Assembly: GCA_020041925.1 (NCBI GenBank)
Contig: CP083409.1
Source: Faucicola osloensis_D
GTDB taxonomy: Bacteria; Pseudomonadota; Gammaproteobacteria; Pseudomonadales; Moraxellaceae
Strand: one strand, 5' to 3'
Length of the DNA: 64,000 bases
The notes beneath the pieces are model-generated. The model worked only from the letters and a program-made list of their open reading frames with translations. It made no database searches and was not told the origin of the DNA. Below are positions 17,145 to 25,305 of the stretch, one piece after another. The position numbers were made by a program, and so were the translations under genes. Each line of letters starts with the position of its first letter. Positions within the stretch are counted from its first letter, which is position 1.

Positions 17145-18089
17145 TTAAGTAAGTGAATTGATAATATCATGATTGCTAAGTTTTGGATAACGCTGGCGAA
17201 CCGCTACCGCGATGGATGGCTCGGCATTATAAATAACCGGAAATCCTGGCACACGTTTAAAGCGCTTATAGCCCCACATATACTGACTGGGGAAACGGTC
17301 AATCATCCGCTCGATGGCGTGGTTCATCGCGGTTGTCGCTGTCACCATGTTTTTGTCATACAAGGCGGGGTCAGTTAACTCATCACAATAAATATCAAAG
17401 CCTTGTCCATCATCACGGCGTACACAGGTCAAACCCACCAAGCTACACTTTGTTTTACTGGCTAATTTGCTAGCAAGAGTGCTGGTTAGTGTCGGAATGC
17501 CAAAAAACGGCACCACTTCACCGCCAGATGGGTCAGGGACATGATCGGGCAATATGATACTAAAACCGCCTGCTTTTAAGGTTTTAAAAATCGCTTTGAC
17601 CCCAGTAGCATCGGTTGGTACCAAAGTTGCGTTGAGCCGTTGACGCCCTTGCAATACAAACTGATTGGCTTGTTCACCTTTCACAGGTTTATACATAATG
17701 GTCGGTGCACCAAACTGGTTGAGCCACGCATTCATGATCTCCCATGTCCCCAAATGCGGCACAATTGCAAGCATGCCATTGGGGTTTTGTAAGCCTTGCA
17801 TCAGAACTTGTTGATGATGTATGGTATGAATTTGTTTGACCGACCACGCAGGTGGCATCGCCCAGCTTTTAGCCGATTCGACCATATTTTTGCTTTGATT
17901 GGCAATACAGGCTCTGGCAAGCTGGTCACGCTGGGATTCGGTGAGTTCAGGATAGACAAGTCGTAAGTTAGTATCCACCGTTTTCATGGTACTTTTGTCA
18001 CGACGAAGTGAAATGATAAAGCTTGCGATATGTGCCAACAGATACAGCATCCACATTGGCACATATTTAAGAAGAGTAAAGGCATTCAT
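17145..18089 (-). CDS. LpxL/HtrB-family lipid A acyltransferase
   Basis: A 314-residue lysophospholipid-type acyltransferase of the LpxL/LpxM group, which adds a secondary acyl chain to lipid A at the inner membrane. A hydrophobic segment lies near residues 8-27 (VPMWMLYLLAHIASFII), and the H-x4-E catalytic motif is HLGTWE near residue 112. PDHVPDPSGG and VPFFGIPT follow as expected. It is 22 bases after aspS and 18 before the next gene, so aspS-lpxL-glycosyltransferase may be one transcript. I cannot tell LpxL from LpxM type, so no symbol is given. Confidence 0.88.
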   Translation of the reverse strand: MNAFTLLKYVPMWMLYLLAHIASFIISLRRDKSTMKTVDTNLRLVYPELTESQRDQLARACIANQSKNMVESAKSWAMPPAWSVKQIHTIHHQQVLMQGLQNPNGMLAIVPHLGTWEIMNAWLNQFGAPTIMYKPVKGEQANQFVLQGRQRLNATLVPTDATGVKAIFKTLKAGGFSIILPDHVPDPSGGEVVPFFGIPTLTSTLASKLASKTKCSLVGLTCVRRDDGQGFDIYCDELTDPALYDKNMVTATTAMNHAIERMIDRFPSQYMWGYKRFKRVPGFPVIYNAEPSIAVAVRQRYPKLSNHDIINSLT

Positions 18090-18111
18090 CTAATTAAAGG
18101 TGTCACCTTGA

Positions 18112-19917
18112 TTAAGATTGTGGCGCTTTACTGTCTTTTTCGCGTATACGGATACCCAATTCACGCAGTTGTTTGCCATCCACGGGCGCAGGGGCTTCAG
18201 TCAGCGGACATTCAGCCGTTTTGGTTTTTGGGAAGGCGATGACGTCTCGAATCGATTGTGAGCCTGTCATTAGCATAATTAACCGGTCAAGACCGAATGC
18301 CAAACCACCGTGCGGTGGCGCACCGTATTTTAGCGCGTTAAGTAAGAATGAGAATTTTTCTTCGGCTTCGGCTTCAGAAATACCCAAGGCTTCAAATACC
18401 GCTTTTTGCATATCCAAAGTATTGATACGCAGTGAACCACCACCGATTTCAGTACCGTTTAATACCATGTCATAAGCGATAGACAGTGCGGTTTCTGGGT
18501 TGTTTTTCATCGCTTCAACCGTGCCTTTTGGCTTGGTGAAGGGATGGTGAACCGACGTCCATTTGCCGTCATCTGTTTCTTCAAACATTGGGAAATCCAC
18601 CACCCAAAGCGGCGCCCATTCTTGGGTTAGCATATTTAGGTCTAGACCCAATTTGACACGCAGCGCACCCATGGCATCATTGACGACTTTGGCTTTATCC
18701 GCGCCAAAGAAGATAATATCACCGGTTTGCGCCTCAGTACGTTTAATCAGCTCGACCAATACTTCATCGGTCATGTTTTTGATAATCGGTGATTGTAGAC
18801 CTGATTCTTTATCGACACCGTTGTTGATGTTGCTCACATCGTTGACTTTGATATAAGCCAGACCTTTTGCGCCATAGATGCCGACAAATTTAGTATACTC
18901 ATCGATTTGTTTACGGGTGAGGTCGCTACCCTGTGGCACCCGAAGCGCCACCACACGACCTTTTGGGTCTTGGGCAGGGGCTGAGAATACTTTAAATTCC
19001 ACAGACTGCATGATGTCAGCCACGTCAATTAACTTCATAGGAATACGCAAGTCTGGTTTGTCAGACGCATAATCACGCATGGCTTCGGCGTATGTCATAC
19101 GTGGGAAGGTATCAAATTCAATGTTCATCATGGTTTTGAACAAGTCTTTTGTTAAGCCTTCGGCAATGTTCATGATATCTTCATCACTTAAGAATGAGGT
19201 TTCGATATCAATTTGGGTAAATTCTGGCTGGCGGTCAGCACGTAAGTCTTCATCACGAAAACATTTAGCAATTTGATAATAACGGTCAAAACCCGCTACC
19301 ATCAACAGCTGTTTAAATAGCTGAGGTGACTGTGGCAATGCGTAAAACTCACCGTTTGATACGCGGCTAGGTACCAAATAATCACGCGCGCCTTCTGGGG
19401 TGGCACGGGTCAAGATGGGGGTTTCTACATCCAAGAAACCTTGGTCATCTAGGTAACGGCGAATGGTCGAAGTGGCTTTGGCACGAAACTTCATACGCTC
19501 TTGCATCTCTGGACGGCGCATGTCTAAAAAGCGATATTTTAGGCGCAGTTCTTCAGAAACGTTGGTGAACTCATCATTGAGGGGGAATGGCGGCGTCTCA
19601 GAGGTGGCGATTGTTTCGATGTCTTTGGCCAATAACTCCACTTGACCACTGGTCATGTTTTTGTTTTCAGTACCGGCATAACGCTGACGCACACGACCGG
19701 TGATTTTGAGTACATATTCAGAACGCGCGCTATCTGCTGTAGCGAATGCTTCTGGGGTATCTGGGTCGATGACCACTTGCAGTAGGCCTTCACGGTCACG
19801 CATATCCAAGAAAATAACCCCACCGTGGTCACGGCGACGATGCACCCAACCGCAAATAGTGATGGTTTGATCGTTTAAGTTTTCGGTGACAAGCCCGCAA
19901 TAGTGTGTACGCATCAT
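18112..19917 (-). CDS. aspS: Aspartate-tRNA ligase, predicted non-discriminating (Asp/Asn)
   Basis: A 601-residue class IIb synthetase of the bacterial type with the GAD insertion domain. The OB-fold anticodon domain comes first (ICGWVHRRRDHGG), motif 2 is the FRDEDLRADRQPEFTQ segment and motif 3 the GLAFGLDR segment near the C-terminus. Start chosen at the MMRTHYCG methionines, matching other AspRS openings; a longer frame to 19998 has no family support. Counting from there, residues 31 and 82 are His and Gly, the pair linked to non-discriminating AspRS in Pseudomonas aeruginosa. If so, it also charges tRNA-Asn with Asp for GatCAB to amidate. It also marks the right edge of the OC-like locus. 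Confidence 0.97.
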   Translation of the reverse strand: MMRTHYCGLVTENLNDQTITICGWVHRRRDHGGVIFLDMRDREGLLQVVIDPDTPEAFATADSARSEYVLKITGRVRQRYAGTENKNMTSGQVELLAKDIETIATSETPPFPLNDEFTNVSEELRLKYRFLDMRRPEMQERMKFRAKATSTIRRYLDDQGFLDVETPILTRATPEGARDYLVPSRVSNGEFYALPQSPQLFKQLLMVAGFDRYYQIAKCFRDEDLRADRQPEFTQIDIETSFLSDEDIMNIAEGLTKDLFKTMMNIEFDTFPRMTYAEAMRDYASDKPDLRIPMKLIDVADIMQSVEFKVFSAPAQDPKGRVVALRVPQGSDLTRKQIDEYTKFVGIYGAKGLAYIKVNDVSNINNGVDKESGLQSPIIKNMTDEVLVELIKRTEAQTGDIIFFGADKAKVVNDAMGALRVKLGLDLNMLTQEWAPLWVVDFPMFEETDDGKWTSVHHPFTKPKGTVEAMKNNPETALSIAYDMVLNGTEIGGGSLRINTLDMQKAVFEALGISEAEAEEKFSFLLNALKYGAPPHGGLAFGLDRLIMLMTGSQSIRDVIAFPKTKTAECPLTEAPAPVDGKQLRELGIRIREKDSKAPQS

Positions 19918-20154
19918 AATGAAGCAATCCCAATATTTTTCGTAATGTAAGAAGTAGCAAAAATTTTTATAAACGAATATTATGCCTTGTTTACTCAAAT
20001 TTCACAATATGAAACACGGTTTATCATGCATATCTACTAGCCATGCCTGTCACAGACATTTCGCGAATATTGTGTGGATAAGCGATTGAAAACAGCAAAA
20101 TAAACGCTATATAAAACCCATTGTGTGAATTTTTTCCTTAATTAGAGAATTATT

Positions 20155-21147
20155 ATGCTATTTCAAAATGCCAAACATCCGGTTGAAATGAAAGTCACCC
20201 ATTTAAATAAAGTCAAAGCCCAACGCAAACAACAATTACAATTGCAAATGGTGAATGATAAAGGGTTAACATCACTCATCAGCCGTGCATTTACAGACTT
20301 GACGAAAAAAGACAATACCAAAAAAACCCCCTCAAAATTTGGTCTGTTCAAAAATAAACCCGCCAACAAAAATTGTTTTGTGCTTGATTTTCATGGTGAT
20401 ATAAAAGCCACTGAAGTACAGCAACTGCGTGAAGAAATCAGCACGCTATTGACGGTTGCGCAAGCTGAAGATGAAGTCATTGTGCGCCTTGAATCATCAG
20501 GTGGTATGGTACATGCATATGGCCTCGCTGCCGCCCAGTTGGCACGTATAAAAGAAGCAGGGCTACACTTAACGGTTTGTATTGATAAAGTCGCTGCCAG
20601 TGGTGGCTATATGATGGCGTGTGTGGCTGATAAAATTTTGGCGGCGCCATTTGCGGTGGTGGGCTCGATTGGTGTGGTGGCACAAGTACCCAATTTTCAT
20701 GATTTATTAGAAAAACATGACATCGATGTCGAAGTATTTACCGCAGGTAAATACAAACGCACAGTAACCGTTTTTGGTGAAAATACCGAAGAAGACAAAC
20801 AAAAATTCCAACAAGAGCTGGAAGAAACGCACAAACTATTTAAAGACTTTGTACGTAAATACCGTCCAAGTTTGGATGTTGAACAAGTGGCAACCGGTGA
20901 GCATTGGTACGGTGAAGATGCGATTACGCGCAATTTGGTCGATGCCCTGCAAACATCGGACAGTTATATCTTAGAAAAAATGACAGATAGCGAATTGTAT
21001 GCCATTCAATCTCGCCAAAAACCGACCATTGCGCAAAAGCTAGGCATCTCACAAGCGGCACAAGCGGTGGTAGCGACAGCGATTGATAAACTACCAGATG
21101 CCTTGGCAAAGTTAGAAAGCGCTAAAATGCCGATGGTTAAAAAATAA
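20155..21147 (+). CDS. sohB: SohB-like S49 peptidase without the usual membrane anchor
   Basis: A 330-residue S49-family protease. From about residue 78 it follows SohB closely: VLDFHGDI, RLESSGGMVHAYGLAA, the nucleophile serine in DKVAASGGYMMACVADKI, GSIGVVAQVPNF, the general-base lysine in AGKYKRT, and RPSLDVEQVATGEHWYG. E. coli SohB begins with a transmembrane helix; here the first 75 residues are basic and polar (KVKAQRKQQLQLQ, then a lysine/asparagine-rich linker). An in-frame TAG lies 12 bases upstream of the ATG, so no longer N-terminus exists. The enzyme is therefore probably cytosolic or only peripherally attached. Confidence 0.88.
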   Translation: MLFQNAKHPVEMKVTHLNKVKAQRKQQLQLQMVNDKGLTSLISRAFTDLTKKDNTKKTPSKFGLFKNKPANKNCFVLDFHGDIKATEVQQLREEISTLLTVAQAEDEVIVRLESSGGMVHAYGLAAAQLARIKEAGLHLTVCIDKVAASGGYMMACVADKILAAPFAVVGSIGVVAQVPNFHDLLEKHDIDVEVFTAGKYKRTVTVFGENTEEDKQKFQQELEETHKLFKDFVRKYRPSLDVEQVATGEHWYGEDAITRNLVDALQTSDSYILEKMTDSELYAIQSRQKPTIAQKLGISQAAQAVVATAIDKLPDALAKLESAKMPMVKK

Positions 21148-21164
21148 CCTTAAGATAAAATAAT

Positions 21165-21205
21165 AAAAACCTGTGACAAAAATCTATGAGGCTTGGCAGG
21201 TTTTT
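21165..21205 (+). terminator. Possible terminator of sohB
   Basis: AAAAACCTG pairs with CAGGTTTTT across a 23-base loop; the long loop makes it moderate. It overlaps an upstream ATG of the next frame and so supports the later start of the DUF1543 gene. Confidence 0.5.
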
Positions 21206-21239
21206 AAGTTTTAATGGCGACACATTTGGGCGTATAACT

Positions 21240-21902
21240 ATGAAACTATTTATGTTAAAAATCGGGGCGCGTCCCCAAGGACGACTGATTGAACAGCATG
21301 ATGTGATGTTTGTGATTGCAAATAGCCTAAGTGAAACAATTGACAGTGTCAATCAGCACTGGCCGGCAGTCAAAAACAACTGGCACTTAGACGCATGGCG
21401 AGAAGTGAAGCGGGTGGGTGATTATCAAATTTTGTTGTCGAAAGAGAGTTTGTCAAAGGATGGATGGTCAAAAGATAAAGAGCTTGCAGATGAGATGTTG
21501 GCAGATGATAGGGTAGATAACAAATTAGATAGTCACGGCAAGCAACTTTATTTTGTCAATTTAGGCGGTTATCTGCCGGATCAATTTGAAGAATTCCATT
21601 ATAAAACACTTGTGATAGCCGAGACGCTAGGTAAAGCAACGGCGCAAGTTAAAAAAACGGCATTTTATCAAGACTATACGTTTGATAATGTCGATATCGC
21701 CAAAAGCGGCGTGGCAACCAGTCATGTTGATGATAAGCATCAACTAGACTTGGATGATATTCACTGTGTGGCTGATTTACTGCCAAATGACGTGGCGTTA
21801 ACCATTCAGCCATTAACCGAGCCTGAAAAAAATCAGCTACCTGACGATGCGCTGCATATTGGTTATTTAAGTCTCAAGCAAATCAAAACCATGATTGACT
21901 AA
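21240..21902 (+). CDS. DUF1543-domain protein
   Basis: A 220-residue protein of unknown function with two copies of the DUF1543 pattern: KLFMLKIGARPQGRLIEQHDVMF with DAWREVKRV in the first half, and LYFVNLGGYLPDQFEEFHYKTLVIAET in the second. The start at ATG 21240 is chosen because the opening MKLFMLKIG is typical and the longer frame runs back into a hairpin. No signal peptide or membrane segment. Its neighbours (sohB and a helicase) do not hint at a role. Confidence 0.85.
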   Translation: MKLFMLKIGARPQGRLIEQHDVMFVIANSLSETIDSVNQHWPAVKNNWHLDAWREVKRVGDYQILLSKESLSKDGWSKDKELADEMLADDRVDNKLDSHGKQLYFVNLGGYLPDQFEEFHYKTLVIAETLGKATAQVKKTAFYQDYTFDNVDIAKSGVATSHVDDKHQLDLDDIHCVADLLPNDVALTIQPLTEPEKNQLPDDALHIGYLSLKQIKTMID

Positions 21903-22022
21903 CCGGTGAAGCGTCTGATGGCGTATTTTGGTGCTGTCAATCATTGCCTTTACTCGGCTTTGCCTTTATAGTAGGCTCATTTTTAACCCCTTCTTTTTAT
22001 CTATAAAAGCTTTGTATAACCA

Positions 22023-24101
22023 ATGAAACAAGCCACCGCCCTTGATATCCTTAAAACTGGTAAAAACGTATTTTTAACAGGCTCAGCAGGGGCGGGCAAG
22101 ACCTATACCATCAATCAGTATTTGCATTATCTGCGCGCAAGGGATGTTGCGGTCGCGGTGACGGCAAGTACAGGCATTGCTGCCACCCACATGAACGGCA
22201 TGACCATTCACAGCTGGGCAGGCATCGGTATCAGTAATGAGTTAACTGCCAAAGATATCGCTCGAATCAAAAAACGTACGGTGGTTGTGGAGCGCATTGA
22301 GCGCACCAAAGTATTGGTGATTGATGAAATCTCGATGCTGCATCGACAGCAATTTGAGCTCATTAACCAAGTGCTACAAGCCATCAAAGAAAACACATTG
22401 CCGTTTGGTGGGATACAGCTATTGGTTGCCGGGGATTTTTTTCAGTTGCCGCCGATTGGTGAGCCCCATGAGAGCAACCGTGATAAATTTGCCTTTATGG
22501 CGCAAGCTTGGCTGGATGCAGATTTTCAAATTTGCTATTTATCTGAGCAGCACCGTCAGAAAACTGACAAAACAGCGGTGGCAGGCAACACCTATTATGG
22601 CTTGGATTTAAATGCGATTTTAAATCAGATTCGTAGCCAGCAGTTTACCCCCCATATCATGCCTGCTTTGACCGCTACGGCTGAGCATGTGCTAGCCGAC
22701 AACCGTACCCGACTGTTTACCCACAATGTCAACGTGCAAGCCATCAATGAGCAGGAACTTGGTAAACTTACCACAGCGGCGCATACTTTTCGCGCTTGGG
22801 GAGAAGGCGACGAAAAGCTTGTAGAAACGCTAAAAAAATCCGTACGCAATACCCCAGAGCTGGTGCTCAAACTTGGCGCAAAAGTGATGTTTATCAAAAA
22901 CAACGCCGAGCTCAATGTCTCAAATGGCACCATGGGCAAAGTAGTTGATTTTGTTTCCACGACCCTTAAACAACCAAATAAACAAACAGACGATAGCCCA
23001 TCAAAAAATAGCCCATCAAACAATCACCCATCTGAGCCGCTCGATGAACAAGCGCTAGCAGCAGAGTCAAGTGCTTTGCTCGATGCCATCGAACAAGAAC
23101 AACAAGCGGATATGGCAGACTTGCTGGATGAAGTCAACGGCGGTGCATCACAACAAATGCGACCTCACCACACGGGTGAGGATGACACCGCAGACACGGA
23201 TGATGACAAATTATCGGAATTACTATACCCCTTGGTTGAGCTCAATGACGGCCGCAAAGTCATCGCCGAATATGATTCATGGCGTATTGATGATGAAGAG
23301 GGCGAAATACTGGCTGCCTATTATCACATCCCCTTGACGCTGGCGTGGGCGATTACCATTCACAAAAGCCAAGGCATGACGCTGGATGCGGCAGAAGTGG
23401 ATTTGTCGAAAACCTTTGAAAAAGGGCAGGGCTATGTGGCTCTATCACGGTTAAAGCAGCTATCTGGGCTACAATTACTGGGTGTCAATGAATTAAGCTT
23501 ACAGCTTGATCCCTTGGCGCGCGGCGCCGATCAGCGATTTCAGGCGATCAGTGCAGAACAAGAACGTGAATTTTTGACACGCAGTAAAAAACAGCTCAAT
23601 GACCTTCATCGTGAATTTATCATTCAATGCCGGGGTACGCTGGATAAAGAAAAAATCGCTGCGTATGAAAATCGCGCCAAACAACAGCAAAAACTGATTG
23701 AAAAACGTCGTCATGCTGTACAGCAGCTGCAATCTTTGGCAGATGATGCGGCGGGCGTCATCACCCCCACGGTGCTGGAAACCAAAGCGCTGCTGGATGA
23801 AAGTTTGACCATCGCAGAAATTGCACAAGCCCGTAATCTAGCCCAATCAACCGTGATGGGACATATCGAGAAAATTGCTGAGCATTTTCCCCGCGCCAAC
23901 ATCGCGCATCTACGCCCTGAGGACGAATGGCTACAACCGATTGATAAGGCGTATCAAAAAATAGCCAAACGTGATGACAAACGCGATAAAGGTAACGATG
24001 GTAAGATCAAAATTCGCGCGATTGTCGAAGAATTGAGAAACGCCTATTCTTATAATGATGTGAAACTTGCCTTGTTGTTTTTAAAACCACAGGGCAATTG
24101 A
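22023..24101 (+). CDS. Pif1/RecD-like superfamily 1B DNA helicase with C-terminal HTH domain
   Basis: A 692-residue AAA-type helicase. Walker A is GSAGAGKT at about residues 20-27, Walker B VIDEIS near 99, then VAGDFFQLPPI and the UvrD_C_2-type motif TIHKSQGMTLDAAEVDLS with GYVALSRL, the order seen in Pif1 and Dda (5'-3' helicases). Between about residues 318 and 405 is a low-complexity acidic insertion rich in Asp, Ser, Asn and Gln. Near the C-terminus a helix-turn-helix segment (LTIAEIAQARNLAQSTVMGHI) resembles the HTH_40 domain attached to some helicases. Likely cytosolic, in replication or repair. Its neighbour follows after 28 bases and may be co-transcribed. Confidence 0.87.
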   Translation: MKQATALDILKTGKNVFLTGSAGAGKTYTINQYLHYLRARDVAVAVTASTGIAATHMNGMTIHSWAGIGISNELTAKDIARIKKRTVVVERIERTKVLVIDEISMLHRQQFELINQVLQAIKENTLPFGGIQLLVAGDFFQLPPIGEPHESNRDKFAFMAQAWLDADFQICYLSEQHRQKTDKTAVAGNTYYGLDLNAILNQIRSQQFTPHIMPALTATAEHVLADNRTRLFTHNVNVQAINEQELGKLTTAAHTFRAWGEGDEKLVETLKKSVRNTPELVLKLGAKVMFIKNNAELNVSNGTMGKVVDFVSTTLKQPNKQTDDSPSKNSPSNNHPSEPLDEQALAAESSALLDAIEQEQQADMADLLDEVNGGASQQMRPHHTGEDDTADTDDDKLSELLYPLVELNDGRKVIAEYDSWRIDDEEGEILAAYYHIPLTLAWAITIHKSQGMTLDAAEVDLSKTFEKGQGYVALSRLKQLSGLQLLGVNELSLQLDPLARGADQRFQAISAEQEREFLTRSKKQLNDLHREFIIQCRGTLDKEKIAAYENRAKQQQKLIEKRRHAVQQLQSLADDAAGVITPTVLETKALLDESLTIAEIAQARNLAQSTVMGHIEKIAEHFPRANIAHLRPEDEWLQPIDKAYQKIAKRDDKRDKGNDGKIKIRAIVEELRNAYSYNDVKLALLFLKPQGN

Positions 24102-24129
24102 GCACTTGTCTAGTAAGGAATATCCCTGA

Positions 24130-25218
24130 TTGAATGCTTCTACCATCAAACCTTTTAACATCGCTATTAATGGCTTTGGTCGTATTGGGCGCAACGTGCT
24201 ACGTGCTTATATCGAACGGTTTTGTCAAAATCCTTTACAATTACCGCCGTTAAATATCGTCGCCATCAATGATATTGCTGAGCCCGCGACCCTGTTACAT
24301 CTACTCAAATATGACAGTACTCACGGTCGATTATCGGCGGTCAGTGATATCCATATCGAATTAAAAACAGTGGATTTAGGTGAAAAACAACAGCATTTTT
24401 TGCTATTAAGCCAAGGAGAATTTCGGCAAAAAATTGCATTGATACAGCAACCCCTTGCCACCAAATTACCTTGGGAAAAACTGGGCATCGACATGGTGCT
24501 TGAGAGCACGGGTCATTTTCGCAGCTATGAACAGGCGTCACAGCATATTATCGCGGGCGCCAAGCAGGTGATGATTGGGGCTGCCCCGTTTGATCATGTG
24601 GATGCCAGTATTGTAGTGGGCGTCAATGACCATGAGCTTAGCCGTGATAAAAAGATTTTATCCAGTGTGTCGTGTACCACCCAAGCGCTCGTGCCTTTAC
24701 TATATGTATTGCATCATGCCTATGGCATCGAATCAGCGATGATGACCGAAATCCATGCAGTAACTGCTGACCAAACTGTGCTTGACCAAGTGCACCGTGA
24801 TTTGCGCCGTGCACGGGCTTCTGGGCATAACATTATCCCAACCACATCAAGTAGTATCGCTGCGGTCAATCGGGTGATGCCGCATATGGCAGGCAAGGTG
24901 AATGGGTATTCTATCCGCGTACCGACCATGGATGTCGCGGCAATTGATGTGACATTTACCTTTGACAAAGCCACGGATGTTACTGCTATCAATCAGCTGT
25001 TAAAACATGCCAGTCGCCAAGATTTTGCAGGTATCATGGATTACAGTGATGAGCCGTTGGTGTCCAGTGACTTTATCCATGATGCGCATTCATTGGTGAT
25101 TGATAGCTTACAGACCATGAGCGTGGGGCGGCAATTTAAAGTGTTTGCTTGGTATGATAATGAATGGGGCTACGCCAATCGGATGCTTGATATTTGTCAA
25201 ACCTTAGCCAAACTATAA
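24130..25218 (+). CDS. GAPDH / erythrose-4-phosphate dehydrogenase family enzyme
   Basis: A 362-residue NAD(P)-dependent aldehyde-phosphate dehydrogenase. The Rossmann opening is INGFGRIGRN; VAINDIAEPATLLHLLKYDSTHGR and the HDAHS...WYDNEWGYANRMLD end look most like Epd, while HAVTADQ keeps the GAPDH-type threonine. The catalytic cysteine is present, but the usual SCTTN is SCTTQ here. Epd would supply 4-phosphoerythronate for PLP synthesis; a gluconeogenic GAPDH is the alternative, so I give no symbol. The start is TTG 24130, ten bases after AAGGA; no in-frame ATG precedes the Rossmann motif. Confidence 0.85.
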   Translation: MNASTIKPFNIAINGFGRIGRNVLRAYIERFCQNPLQLPPLNIVAINDIAEPATLLHLLKYDSTHGRLSAVSDIHIELKTVDLGEKQQHFLLLSQGEFRQKIALIQQPLATKLPWEKLGIDMVLESTGHFRSYEQASQHIIAGAKQVMIGAAPFDHVDASIVVGVNDHELSRDKKILSSVSCTTQALVPLLYVLHHAYGIESAMMTEIHAVTADQTVLDQVHRDLRRARASGHNIIPTTSSSIAAVNRVMPHMAGKVNGYSIRVPTMDVAAIDVTFTFDKATDVTAINQLLKHASRQDFAGIMDYSDEPLVSSDFIHDAHSLVIDSLQTMSVGRQFKVFAWYDNEWGYANRMLDICQTLAKL

Positions 25219-25256
25219 GCCTTAGCAGAGCTATAAAAAGAAAAAAATTATCAATT

Positions 25257-25291
25257 AAAAAAGGCGAAACCTAGTCAGTTTCGCCTTTTTT
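25257..25291. terminator. Two-way terminator between the GAPDH-family gene and purH
   Basis: AAAAAAGGCGAAAC and GTTTCGCCTTTTTT form a perfect stem around a seven-base loop, with A and T runs on both sides, between two convergent genes. Confidence 0.9.
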
Positions 25292-25305
25292 ATGCCTAAC
25301 AAAAA

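Noticed and set aside
9895..18089. Capsule or O-antigen polymerisation locus
   Set aside because: There is no polymerase, flippase or chain-length gene; the set fits a rough core (lipooligosaccharide) locus.
18112..19998. Longer aspS frame
   Set aside because: The extra 27 residues have no counterpart in AspRS; MMRTHYCG is the family opening.
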